A DNA stretch of 64,000 nt from Paraescarpia echinospica (taxonomy: Eukaryota > Annelida > Polychaeta > Sabellida > Siboglinidae): assembly GCA_020002185.1 (NCBI GenBank), contig CM034541.1, forward strand, positions 33,913,852-33,977,851, read 5' to 3'. Made by a program: the position numbers and the translations under genes. Below are positions 35,645 through 45,839 of this stretch, one piece after another. The first letter of the stretch is position 1. Each line of letters begins with the position of its first letter. The notes under the pieces were generated by a model. The model saw only the letters and a list, made by a program, of their open reading frames with translations, was not told where the DNA came from and made no database searches.

Positions 35645-36121
35645 TGTAACCCGTTGCCCTCGAATGGGCTGAATCAACCCTTTATAAGTTTATGTAACCG
35701 GTATCAGCAGGCTTCATGGGCCTAACCATCCATCCTACTTCTGTTATGAAATCTGACTTGCAGCATGTGTAGGCCAACTCCAACTGGAATCATAGTAGTC
35801 TGCCTCTGTCTTGCAACTATTTCTGTCTTACATATTCTAACTGGGAAACAGGCATTTGTTATTGTAAATACTATTCTGTCTTGCTTCTATTTCTGTTGTG
35901 TATTCTAAATGGGAAATCAACCTTAAAGGAAATAAAAATAAGGCATTAACTAAAATCCTTGTTCCATGTGTACACACAGTTTAACCTTGTATGTAACATT
36001 TGACAACACTAAAAAAATACAGAAAAATACATTTGTAGCATAAATTCGATTTTAAACCCGTCTGTGTAGCGATTCCCGCGGAAAATAAAATTTAATGAGC
36101 TAGGCGATCACGTGGTATCGG
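35645..36121. other. No gene recognised
   Basis: AT-rich DNA without recognisable coding or repeat structure. Confidence 0.4.
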
Positions 36122-36558
36122 GACGTCACTTATGACCCACACTCGCATCAGGCCGACCCTTTCCATGCATTCAGAGCATGTTTACAAGTATAGCTTTTGG
36201 GTCGAAACGAGCGTCAGAATGAGTTATTGTGCAATATTCCGATGAAATACAAACACTAGTCATCATAGAGGAACAAGCAGTTATCTTACCGTTCCACATG
36301 AATCAAATTTTATTCAAAACAATTAATGCGAATGTGCCTACAAGTCGACTAGGTTTCGCCGAGCTTGGGCTCGTTTTCAGAATAATTATATCGAATGCAA
36401 CCAACGAGAGATAATCTACACCAATAAACATACATAGCAAACATATATCGTATCCAGCTACAGAAAGTAACGTATATATTCTCACAATATCACTAGAATA
36501 TCGATGTATGAAGGAGGAGTTGTATCATAACAACTTAAATCAGTGAGCGAATTTCAGT

Positions 36559-36645
36559 CGGCCCTGCTAGCTCAGTTAGTAAAGGCGTTGGTTCCTTAGC
36601 ATATATTTTGCAATCGGGTGACGTCGGTTCAAACCCCACACCAAA
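36559..36645 (+). other. tRNA-like cassette in the left arm
   Basis: It has an A-box-like GCTAGCTCAGTTAG and a B-box-like GTCGGTTCAAACCCC at roughly tRNA spacing. The acceptor and anticodon stems do not pair well, so it is probably a tRNA-derived fossil rather than a tRNA gene. An RNA polymerase III start from these boxes is possible. Confidence 0.5.
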
Positions 36646-37082
36646 CCGTTGATTTTTTTTACACTTTTTTTAGTTTGTGTTTTCGCGAAGTAATATAAAC
36701 CAAATCATTTTTTATACTATGATGCACTGTTTGTAAATATTTTGGTAGTAATTATTTATTCGCCACAAAAATGAAAATATGGTAATTATATATAACGCGA
36801 TGTTTCTAAATTTTATTTATCTAGACAGATCACCATTTGTTTTCACATATATAATTACAATATATTACCGTACAATATATATACAATTATATATCCATTA
36901 CATTATATTTGTTTGGATGAATAAAATTGAGAAAAATCATTATATAATTCCCATATTTTCATTTTTGTGGCGAATAAATAATTACTACCAAAATATTTAT
37001 AAACAGTGCATCATAGTATAAAAATGATTTGGTTTATATTACTTCGTGAAAACATAAACCAAAAAAAGTAAAAAAATCAATG

Positions 37083-37172
37083 GTTTGGTGTGGGGTTTGA
37101 ACCGGCATCGCCCGATTGCAAAATAAACGCTAAGGAACCAACGCCTTTACCAACCGAGCTAACAGGACCCAT
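37083..37172 (-). other. tRNA-like cassette in the right arm
   Basis: Inverted partner of the left-arm cassette. On the minus strand it reads GTTAGCTCGGTTGGTAAAGG and GCCGGTTCAAACCCC; the A box here is closer to the tRNA consensus than in the left arm. Confidence 0.5.
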
Positions 37173-37610
37173 AGAAATTCACTGACTGATTTAAGTTGTT
37201 ATGATGAATTGAACAACTCCTCCTTCATACATCGATATTCTAGTGATATTATGAGATTATACACGTTACTTTCTGTATATGTAACGATATATGTTTGCTA
37301 TGTATGTTTATTGGTGTAGATTATCTCTCGTTGGTTGCATTCGATATAATTATTCTGAAAACGAGCCCAAGCTCGGCGAAACCTAGTCGACTTGTAGGCA
37401 CATTCGCATTCATTGTTTTGAATAAAATTCGATTCATGTGGAACGGTAAGATAACTGCTTGTTCCTCTATGATGACTAGTGTTTGTATTTCATCGGAATA
37501 TTGCACAATAACTCATTCTGACGCTCGTTTCGACCCAAAAGCTATACTTGTAAACATGCTCTGAATGCATGGAAAGGGTCGGCCTGATGCGAGTGTGGGT
37601 CATAAGTGAC

Positions 37611-38429
37611 GTCACATCTCGGCATCCCGAAAAGCGCGCCAAAAATATGCATATTCGAAAATGTCCGGATGTACAGCATTAAATGTGGAATTCCTAATTC
37701 ATTGATTTTGTTGGCTTGGTGGACATGGAAATAGATAGCAGGATGTAATATAACATGAATTCAAGCCATAGATGTTTTTATTCCCTTTAATTAGTTGTAT
37801 TGTAAGCACGATAAATATAATTTAAAAAACCTTAACTGGATATTATTTATAGTCCTGTAGAAATTGACAATGACCCGGACATTTTTATTAAAAAGCCAAT
37901 TTTTGTTTTAAGATGACCAGTTGGGTTTCCTGAACTTACAGAAAAGTTAAAGTTACTTTCTTTGTATTGGCTGTCCATACGTAGATCACAGTCCATTGAA
38001 TCAAAAAGAATATATGGCAAGAGGAACCACTCAGCCTAAATACTGGTCGGAAAACGAAGCCACAAAATTAGTGGCGCCACTAGGCGGCTAACTAGGAGAA
38101 CTATGAAGCGGCAATAACTTCTCAATACTGTTGCATGCCGGTTTCACTAAAACAGCGCTCATATAATTATGAATGTGCGTTCGTATGTGCACACATGTTT
38201 AAAAACATGGTTTTTTTAAACAAATATATGTTTTGTGTACACCGTCAAACAATCTTCAAAATAGATATTTTATTATCGAAATATATTGGGCACAGATCTA
38301 TGCTCGCTGCATGCTACTCTCCTGGGCGTGTGAAAACTGAACTGAAGTCCTCACATGTGTGAGAACTTTTGTATTTTCCTGTTTCTCCGTCTTGATGTGG
38401 TGTGTTTGTTGTTACTGTTCCTTAAGACA
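37611..38429. other. No gene; holds one arm of a dispersed inverted repeat
   Basis: The block at about 37850-37945 (GCCAATTTTTGTTTTAAGAT, GACCAGTTGGGTTTCCTGAA) recurs inverted at 41268-41365. The rest shows only short random frames. Confidence 0.5.
37850..37945 (+). repeat. Dispersed repeat, copy 1 (inverted partner at 41268)
   Basis: Runs from GTCCTGTAGAAATTG to GGTTTCCTGAACTT. The minus strand of 41268-41365 shows the same blocks in the same order. Confidence 0.85.
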
Positions 38430-38862
38430 CTGCGACATCTTCAAGGGTAAGGGCAGGGAAACATGGGCACTCACCATCCAGGCAAAGAACAAGCTAGCAG
38501 CCACACAAACAAAGCTGGACAGAAGTATGTTAAACATCACATATCGGGACAAAAAAACAAACATCTGGGTAAGAGAGAGAACAAATCAAAAGACAGAAGT
38601 GGACCTGGGCAGGGCACATCAGCAGACTACGAGATAACCGATGGACATCGCATTTCAAAACCTGGAGTCCTTAAACAGGGAAACGATCTAGAGGAATACC
38701 GGCAAGACGGTGGAGAGACGAACTAGATGAATACTAGGAGGGTACAATCTGGCAGAGGATAACACAAGACAGGCAGATTTGGAAATGACAAACTGAGGCC
38801 CTCGCCCAACCACGGGTCACTACGGCTGCACAATGATGATGATGATGATGATGATGATGATG
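38430..38862 (+). mobile_element. RTE-type LINE 3' end
   Basis: The plus strand reads GRETWALTIQAKNKLAATQT, RSMLNITYRDKKTNIWVRER, then in shifted frames GGYNLAEDNTRQADLE, and ends in an ATGATGATG microsatellite tail at about 38834-38861. The MLNITY-D-KTN-WVRE block and a trinucleotide tail are typical of the C-terminus and 3' end of RTE-clade elements in invertebrates. 5' truncated; frame broken twice. Confidence 0.82.
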
Positions 38863-40285
38863 GTTCCTCAAGACAGCAAGAAGGAAAATGTTGATAAATA
38901 AATTCAACAGCATAGTCTGATGGCTTGCCAAGAAAATCTGCTCGTCCGCTAAATTGCACACATTTTTGGCATCTGTACACCGAAAGAAAGAAATTATTGG
39001 ATTATTTTAAATCCTAAATCGTAAAGGATTCTTGTCTGTTGAAGCAGCGGCATCGCTGTTGATAACCTCCAGTTTGAGTGTAAGAACGATCAGACGGAAA
39101 CATCTCCCATTAATATGTATAAATAATTAGACACTGGTATATATATATATACCAGTGTCTAATTATTTATATATATATATATATAGGAACAAAATGTATT
39201 TACATGGATGCAAGTTGCAAATCGTCTAAATCATAGCTGTAACAGATTCTTGTCCATTTGAAATAGCGGCACTACCTGTTAACATCCTCATAACACCAGT
39301 CTCCTGCACATGTAATGTCGTCAGTGCTAACTTTCTCGCATTTGATGACATCAGTACCTGGATCTTCTTTTGGTAAGCTATGACACTCATTACACGAGTC
39401 GTCACTTGGCTGTTTAGAGTATCCTCACCATAATCAAAATTGTCTGCCGCCCACTGACAGATTCTGCTACTGTTATCAGTCTGGACTAGTTCTGGAGCCA
39501 AGTCGCTGGCTGGTCTGCTCTAGACAGCTGACTTCTCAAATACTATAACTTATTCATTATGTAGCACTGAAGCTCCATGACAGTAATACTTTTAACAAGG
39601 CATTTGATCTAGTTGTCTGGCAAATGATAAGCCCGACAAATAACAGCAAATGCAACATGTTTAATAATAATAAGAAGATGTTTTATGTTTCAACATAACA
39701 ACAATAATATATATATATAGAATGTTTGTGGCACACAAATACGTATTATGTCAGGTGTGCAACTGTTCCCGTTATAAACATGGCTAATTCCGATTGACAG
39801 TAGTCTGTGCTTCTTTTTTACTATACTGCCGCATCCCTTGTCAAGCACGTTCTTCGTGAGGGTAAGAATACTGTGATTCAAGTTTGTCAATGCTGACATG
39901 TTCAGGTGATTGGTAGATATCGAATGACTGAACTAGTATGCCAATATCATCCTTTACAGCCCGAGCTGCATTTTCCACAAACATATTGGTATCAGCATTC
40001 TCAACATCCGTATCATGATAGGAGTCATGTAAAAGTTTTGCTGCATTCCTTGTTAGGGTTACAACGTTTGTCTTTACTTAGAGATCCACAATTGTGATGT
40101 CAGATCCAAAGCGTGCAAACAGACAATGTTTGATGTGTTTTGTCGTTTATGCTGACATTTTGCATTCACCATTCAGCCATTTGCATACAGCAGTAAACTC
40201 AAGATTTTGAATTTAAATTTCTACCTTACTAACTACGGACTTCTCACACTGGCGTTGGAATGAAATTAATATTGGGGAGGGGGGC
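38863..40285. other. No supported gene
   Basis: It contains a 54-bp perfect palindrome (39118-39171). A minus-strand frame at 39226-39501 (CQWAADNFDYGEDTLNSQV) may be a fragment of a multi-copy uncharacterised invertebrate protein; this is a weak impression. Otherwise AT-rich and featureless. Confidence 0.4.
39118..39171. repeat. Perfect 54-bp palindrome with AT core
   Basis: Arms read TATAAATAATTAGACACTGG towards a TATATATATA core and are perfectly self-complementary. An AT run continues on the right. Confidence 0.95.
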
Positions 40286-40289
40286 TGAG

Positions 40290-40520
40290 CTGGTGTTTCA
40301 CCGCCACTCCATTATCGCGTTGTCTCGGATCATGACATCGGAGATGGGGGACTGTTCAATATGTTTTGCGCCAGAAGTTCAGCACCACTCCGCTCTTCGC
40401 TGTCAGGGGGTGTATGCTCTGTTGAAGATTGTCGTCAGACTTTCAGCACTTCCGCACCACTCCGCTGTCACACACTGTTTACGATCATGACAGTGGGGTG
40501 TGCTGTTGAAGATTTTTCGG
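40290..40520. repeat. Degenerate repeat, unit about 75 bp, three units
   Basis: Three diverged blocks share CACCACTCCGCT, CATGACA, GGGGGTGT or GGGGTGTGCT, and TGTTGAAGAT. A more diverged relative may lie at about 33440-33570. Confidence 0.4.
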
Positions 40521-40573
40521 CGATGTTATAGATATTTTTCTGCTGTTGTTGAGGCTCTGTGAAAACGACTGGC

Positions 40574-40789
40574 AAAAACCTCACCTTCATACTCTCCAAC
40601 AAAAACCTCACCTTCATACTCTCCAACAAAAACCTCACCTTCATACTCTCCAACAAAAACCTCACCTTCATACTCTCCAACAAAAACCTCACCTTCATAC
40701 TCTCCAACAAAAACCTCACCTTCATACTCTCCAACAAAAACCTCACCTTCATACTCTCCAACAAAAACCTCACCTTCATACTCTCCAAC
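40574..40789. repeat. 27-bp tandem repeat, eight perfect units
   Basis: Eight copies of AAAAACCTCACCTTCATACT plus CTCCAAC. Because 27 is a multiple of 3, several frames stay open on both strands (9-residue periods such as KNLTFILSN and EVFVGEYEG). These frames have no start context or flanking domain and are taken as artefacts. Confidence 0.98.
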
Positions 40790-41267
40790 AAAAACCATGA
40801 TTTGTACCCCCCTTGGGAAAAACCATGATTTGTACCCCCATTGGGGCTCACCAAAAAACCCACCTTCAGGCTCTCCAGAAACTTCAAATTATACCTACAA
40901 ATGTACCCCTTACCTAAATATTGGGAAGCTAATCCTATCTCCAGCACTCCATGAAAAATTACTACAAAATCCACGCCCTTTCCCTAAATATTGGGGGCTA
41001 GTCTTATACCCAACCCCCCCACCAAAAATATTGAGGGGGCTGAGTGCCCCTACCCCCCCCCCCCGGTTCCGACACCTATGTCTCACAAATAAATGAACCA
41101 ATGTTTGGCTTTCCGTACCACATATGTTCAATGGACTAGCATCAGCATATGGACAATCAATACAACGAAAATCTTACAAAAAGCGAAAATAATTCAATAC
41201 ATAGGGTATGTATCTTTTTCTTGAAAAAAGTTGCAGTTCTCCAGGGTTGATTATGGGTTTTTTCTGG

Positions 41268-41365
41268 AAGTTCAGGAAACCCAACTGGTCATCTTAAAAC
41301 AAAAATTGGCTTTTTAACCAAAATGTCCTGGTTTGGCCAAAATTGTGCCAATTTCTACTGGACTA
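41268..41365 (-). repeat. Dispersed repeat, copy 2 (inverted partner of 37850)
   Basis: The minus strand repeats the blocks of 37850-37945: GTCCAGTAGAAATTGG, GCCAATTTTTGTTTTAAGAT and GGGTTTCCTGAACTTCC. It is slightly longer in the middle. Confidence 0.85.
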
Positions 41366-41624
41366 TTATATAATGTATTCAGACAGAGTCACACTAGCCC
41401 ATACGGCTCATTACCATGTTCAATTTGTTAACTGGTACGATGCTGTTGCAACAAACAAATAACACAAACATGTATTGTAAGGGTGTGAGCTTAAACAAAC
41501 AATAAAATAATCTGGTAGGTAGTTGACAACAATCTTCAAATGCAATAATTGAACCATCAATCATCCCAAAAAGATAAACCTGGCTATAAACATGCATTAT
41601 AAATTATAAAGCCAGATATATACG

Positions 41625-41645
41625 GGGTGTTTCAAAATAACATTT
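41625..41645 (+). repeat. Left 21-bp terminal inverted repeat
   Basis: Starts GGGGTGTTTC; exact inverse of the right end. Confidence 0.85.
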
Positions 41646-41778
41646 TAAATTACTGGCCTGTAACAGGCAGCCTGCAAATATTTGACCATTTATTGATATA
41701 GTGTTTCTTCCTTCCTTAGAAAGTGGATCACTGAAAACTTGATCTAAGAATGTGCATTTTTTCAAAACCTGTCCAGAT

Positions 41779-43486
41779 GTCCCACACATAACGCCTTTTT
41801 AGCAGTTTTGTGTAAACTGGCAGGAATAACACAATTTCAGCTGGGTGTTTTAGAGATAAAACAAGAAGAAAGAATTAAACTTCTAATTTCTTTCATAAGA
41901 AAAGCCACCATCTGATTCATTATAATGTTAATTTCTTTGTTATTTTTCCGTGTATTTGAAATTCATGTTTTCGTAACACGTTTTCTCAATTTTTTCTTAG
42001 TTTTTATCCTACCAATTTGGATATTTATTTAATACATATATTGTTTTAAATAGAGCTGGAATCTTCTCAGGTATGTGTACAATAACAAAAATATGGCACA
42101 TGGGTGTGAAAACCTCCAAATCTGCATAGTCACCAAATTAATTTGTAAACAGAGGTTGTCCCACGCATAACGCACATTTTCCTGTGATTACACCCACTTG
42201 TTGTTGCTTGAAAAGATGGAAGTTGGCAAGTGTGCCACACTTACAATCACTGCTATGGTACCCCTATATTGTTTGAAAGTTTCCACAAGATCAGTGGATA
42301 CAACCGTTTTCTTCTGTTGAGTCCATCTACTCAAGTTGGCCAAAATGTCCAATGCATAACGTTAAAGTTTTCAAAATGATCAAATTGATCTGATCCCTAT
42401 AGCTACATACTATGTATGAATAAGCATGTATATAAGTTCTTACCATCACAGCTAGATACCTGTATTTTAATTTTGTAAAGAGTTATGGCTGTTATATCAA
42501 CTTTATTTATTTGAAATTACTGTTGCCCAGAAGGTGGTGCTCTGTTTTTATCAAAAATGCTAAATGTCCCATGCATAACACCATCTTAATTATTACGACT
42601 AAAGCATCCTGGCAAAATCTAATCATATTTATGCATTGCACCATGGGAATGACATAAAAGTCAAACAATTGTGATCCAGTGCAGTTTTTTTGTAAGGTAT
42701 GACTAACAATTAGTGGAAATCCAATGTCCCATACATAGCACCCCTAGTTGTGATGTACGTCTGGGACAAAAATTAAATAACTTTGATTTAGAGGGAATCC
42801 GTTATCCTGATTTAGTCCAGCTACATCCCCAGTGGTTTAAAATTAATAAAACATGCACTTGGGAGTGCTTACTAGCACTATATGTGAGGAATATACCCAG
42901 GTTTTTTTAGGAAAAATCTGTCAAATGTGTGTCATACATGGAAATGTGAGACTAGTTTTTTTTCAAAGGTTTATTTGCTAGTGCAGTGTGTCAGTAAGTT
43001 ATTTTAAATAAAAAAGCCAGGGAAGGTCAGAAACGGAGAACATGTGTAGAATTATGCGTGGGTGGCTCTGTTATATATTGGACAACCTGTGACAAACATT
43101 TGTGTATACACTTACATCTTCTTTTAGGGGGACACAATTCTGATCATTACTCAATTCCTTACATTTATAAACAAGAACAATTGTGGTTTACACTTTAGGA
43201 AATTATTTCTCTTAATTTATTATATAAATAACCTCAATTGGCTTATTGTACAGTAATCTCTCTGTGGAAGTGGTCATAATTATTTGTTATAGCTATACTT
43301 GTCCAGCACATCAAAAGAAAGCTCCATGTCTCTACTTTTCAGGAAATACAAAAATCAAATAAATTAATCCTGTTTGAAAAAACCCTATTATTGTAATACA
43401 CCGTAAGGCTAGTAACATTTTGACATCCCCAGCAAATCATATCAAATTGTACAAAATTAATGAGTACCTGTTTACGTGGCTGTTAG

Positions 43487-43517
<31 letters not shown>

Positions 43518-44434
43518 TAACGTTGTATATATATATTGTATATATATGTATATATATAGTTGTATATATATATATTTGTATGTGTTCAGGAGACTAGTAG
43601 GGTTGTAAAGTCCACATTTCTTTCACTTACGTCAGTGTGCCGAAAAAAGGCCTATGCACTGGTTCCCCGTAATAAACAAACATCATCCATTTGGCCTATT
43701 TATATCTATATTGGCCTCTGTGTTGTTGCTTGCATAAATTACACTTCTTCCATCTCCTGAGTGACAGGAATTTCGTACGTACTAAAAGCAGTCATACAAT
43801 TTATTTGGCTGTAGTACCAGAGCTTGTCTACGTAAAATTTGATGACCATTTCAGCCAATTGTTTATTCTGTAGTGATTGGTAACTGCTATGTTCCTTAGT
43901 TGTAGAAGCGGAATCACTTAAGTATTGGTTAACATGAAAGCAGTCAAGCTTTTTCTGAGTAGTTCAATGATTTTCTTTATGCTGAAGGGCATAAAACAAA
44001 GTTTAAACGTGAATAAGTGCTTTTGGGAAGCACTTTGGCGAGGGTCATAGAATATGATGTTTTACATTGAAAAAGACCAAAGACAGATATAATAGTAAAC
44101 CGAGATTGTAGTTGAAGACAGCAAACTATTTTTATGGAGACAGTGTTTGTTAACATTGGGTAATTAGCTGGGTGCAGAAACAGAAATGTTGACGACTTTA
44201 TTACAAGCCATCAGCCAACAAAATACACTGCTATCCTGTTGGTTGTTTTTTCATTAAAATAACTGCCAAAGGATGACTATATTTAACATTTATTCTCGTT
44301 TAACATTATATTAAAATTTTTATTTTTGACAGGTATGAGAAGATTTCTTACAAATTGTTCATTTATTTGTTTGTATTTCACTTAATTACATCTCTTCATA
44401 GGACTAACAGTGCATTTGTCCCACGCATAACGGC
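41779..44434. repeat. Dispersed TGTCCCAYGCATAAC motif copies
   Basis: Copies start at 41779, 42157, 42346, 42565, 42725 and 44417 on the plus strand, and one lies on the minus strand at about 43046-43068. Best matches are TGTCCCACGCATAACG at 42157 and 44417; the others differ at one to four positions. They recur 160-400 bp apart in otherwise unrelated sequence. Confidence 0.8.
43993..44345 (+). pseudogene. Captured piece of the GALK2-like gene
   Basis: This 353-bp segment closely matches 53113-53469: the last 344 bp of a GALK2-like intron, its TTTTTGACAG acceptor, and the first 13 nt of the exon (GTATGAGAAGATT). After that the sequences part. It lies wholly inside the 41625-44586 element, so the element or its ancestor took up a host acceptor site. 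The acceptor motif is intact, so it could serve as a cryptic splice site. Confidence 0.88.
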
Positions 44435-44565
44435 CATGGGATCACTACCTTTCATGTCTCATGAATTCATAACTATGAGGAGCATTAAAATTCTGTTTTT
44501 GTTTCATCAAATATATTATATTGTTACTCAGAATTGACAAAAATATCACCATTTCAGAATACTTG

Positions 44566-44585
44566 AATGTTATTTTGAAACACCC

Positions 44586-44586
<1 letters not shown>
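44566..44586 (-). repeat. Right 21-bp terminal inverted repeat
   Basis: AATGTTATTTTGAAACACCCC, the inverse complement of the left end, followed by an AT run. Confidence 0.85.
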
Positions 44587-44618
<32 letters not shown>

Positions 44619-45257
44619 AAATATATATATGCATCATGACAGAGGTAAAGTATCATGTATGTACAAATATGTATTTTCTTATTGTTTTAAATGATTTTTT
44701 AACAAATTCACTACCCCCTGGTAGTTTTAGCAAATTAATATTTTACCGTGTTTCCTGTATTTTTATTCAATCTTTATGATTGCAAGGAAATAAATTATGT
44801 TATTATTTGTTTGTAATTTATATAAATGTATTCTTGGGACATAGCATTGTTATTATTAGTTAATTGTGTAAAACACATTGATCATTAGGATCAGGCATGT
44901 ACAATTTAACTAGCATTTTAGATGAAAAGGCAAAGTTCCTGAAACAAATAACGTTAGACAAATAACTCATAAGCAACACAGCTTAGAGTTGGCCAAAATC
45001 TACATGAATTTGCAGTGAAAAAAGAAGATACAAATATTTTATAATACTTTGTCTTGATGACCTGCATTCACTGGCCAGGCAGTTGTAGTTGCAGTCCGAG
45101 ACAAACATCAGCGATGTCATAGTTTCTGACTACAGCTGCACTTAATTATGAACTATAAATCCCACTGCACTATCCATAATTGTTACGTATGTAACACATA
45201 ATAGTATACAATGTGTTATGTAATCATTTATTAATTGTATTTTTGTACTTCTAGTTC
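44587..45257. other. No gene recognised
   Basis: AT runs at the left (44588-44630), then AT-rich DNA without recognisable structure. Confidence 0.5.
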
Positions 45258-45632
45258 TAGTTGTTTTCAGCACTCGTCAACGTTCTATTAACTGACTAGT
45301 CTGTATTGTTGTGGTTACAATGTTACGATCTTATGAGGTCTCATTCAACTAGTCAGCCTTTTTCAGAACATTATCGCCAAGCCGACCTTTCTATGCTGGC
45401 ACTGAGGGTGGTCACTGCCAGGGTGCTTGTCGTCCTCAGTCGTTCTTTCACATCCCAAATTGAGACGGGACCGACATTAATGTGATCTTCGAGTCATGAG
45501 GGATACACAGTCCCCAATGTTGAGACCCAGGTTTTTACACCAAATATACCATACCTGCCCGGTCCGGGTATTGAACTCGGGGCGCCGGCATGTCAGGCGG
45601 ATGTGCTAACCACTACACTATCGCGCGCCCCC
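45258..45632 (-). mobile_element. tRNA-derived SINE, copy 2
   Basis: Same family and orientation as 34633-35009. The minus strand begins GGGGGCGCGCGATAGTGTAG, with GTTAGCACATCC and GAGTTCAATACCCGG promoter boxes, then the shared body. The copies differ by scattered substitutions. Confidence 0.85.
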
Positions 45633-45839
45633 TAACATTGAGTTATATGATCATTATTAATATTTATTATTATTCAATTTATTTTTATTATAAGGGGCTC
45701 CCATGTTAGTGACATGTTATATCTTAATGGGAGTAATTTATATAAATTATCTCAATTTGTACATGTATGTACATGGTCAAAATAAATCTGTCTGTTTGTC
45801 TGAGGTAGAACTAATTTAATTATGTTTAGTGAATAAGAT

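Larger units (their letters stand above)
36122..37610. mobile_element. 1.5-kb palindrome (foldback-type element) with tRNA-like cassettes
   Basis: The left arm, about 36122-36790, and right arm, about 36939-37610, are inverted copies with high identity; a 150-bp AT-rich stretch forms the loop. The arms begin at GACGTCACTTATGACCC. Matching frames of 61 codons occur on opposite strands in the arms (36229-36414, 37321-37506) simply because the arms are copies. Each arm holds a tRNA-like segment. No transposase. Best described as a foldback or long-TIR non-autonomous DNA element. Confidence 0.85.
41625..44586. mobile_element. 3-kb non-autonomous DNA element with 21-bp terminal inverted repeats
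   Basis: The left end is GGGGTGTTTCAAAATAACATT and the right end is its exact inverse complement. Both sides are flanked by TATATA sequence, in keeping with a TA-type target. There is no transposase. The interior holds six plus-strand and one minus-strand copies of a TGTCCCACGCATAAC motif and a 353-bp segment copied from the GALK2-like gene (43993-44345). It contains AT microsatellites around 43490-43580. No other coding content was recognised. Confidence 0.8.

Noticed and set aside
36559..36645. Functional tRNA gene
   Set aside because: A and B boxes are present, but stems do not pair and the segment occurs in both arms of a mobile palindrome.
39226..39501. Minus-strand 91-codon frame with a Trp-Ala-Ala-Asp motif
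   Set aside because: A faint resemblance to a multi-copy uncharacterised protein only; too weak to annotate as a gene.
40468..40974. 168-codon minus-strand frame with 9-residue repeats
   Set aside because: Created by the 27-bp array, open in several frames on both strands.
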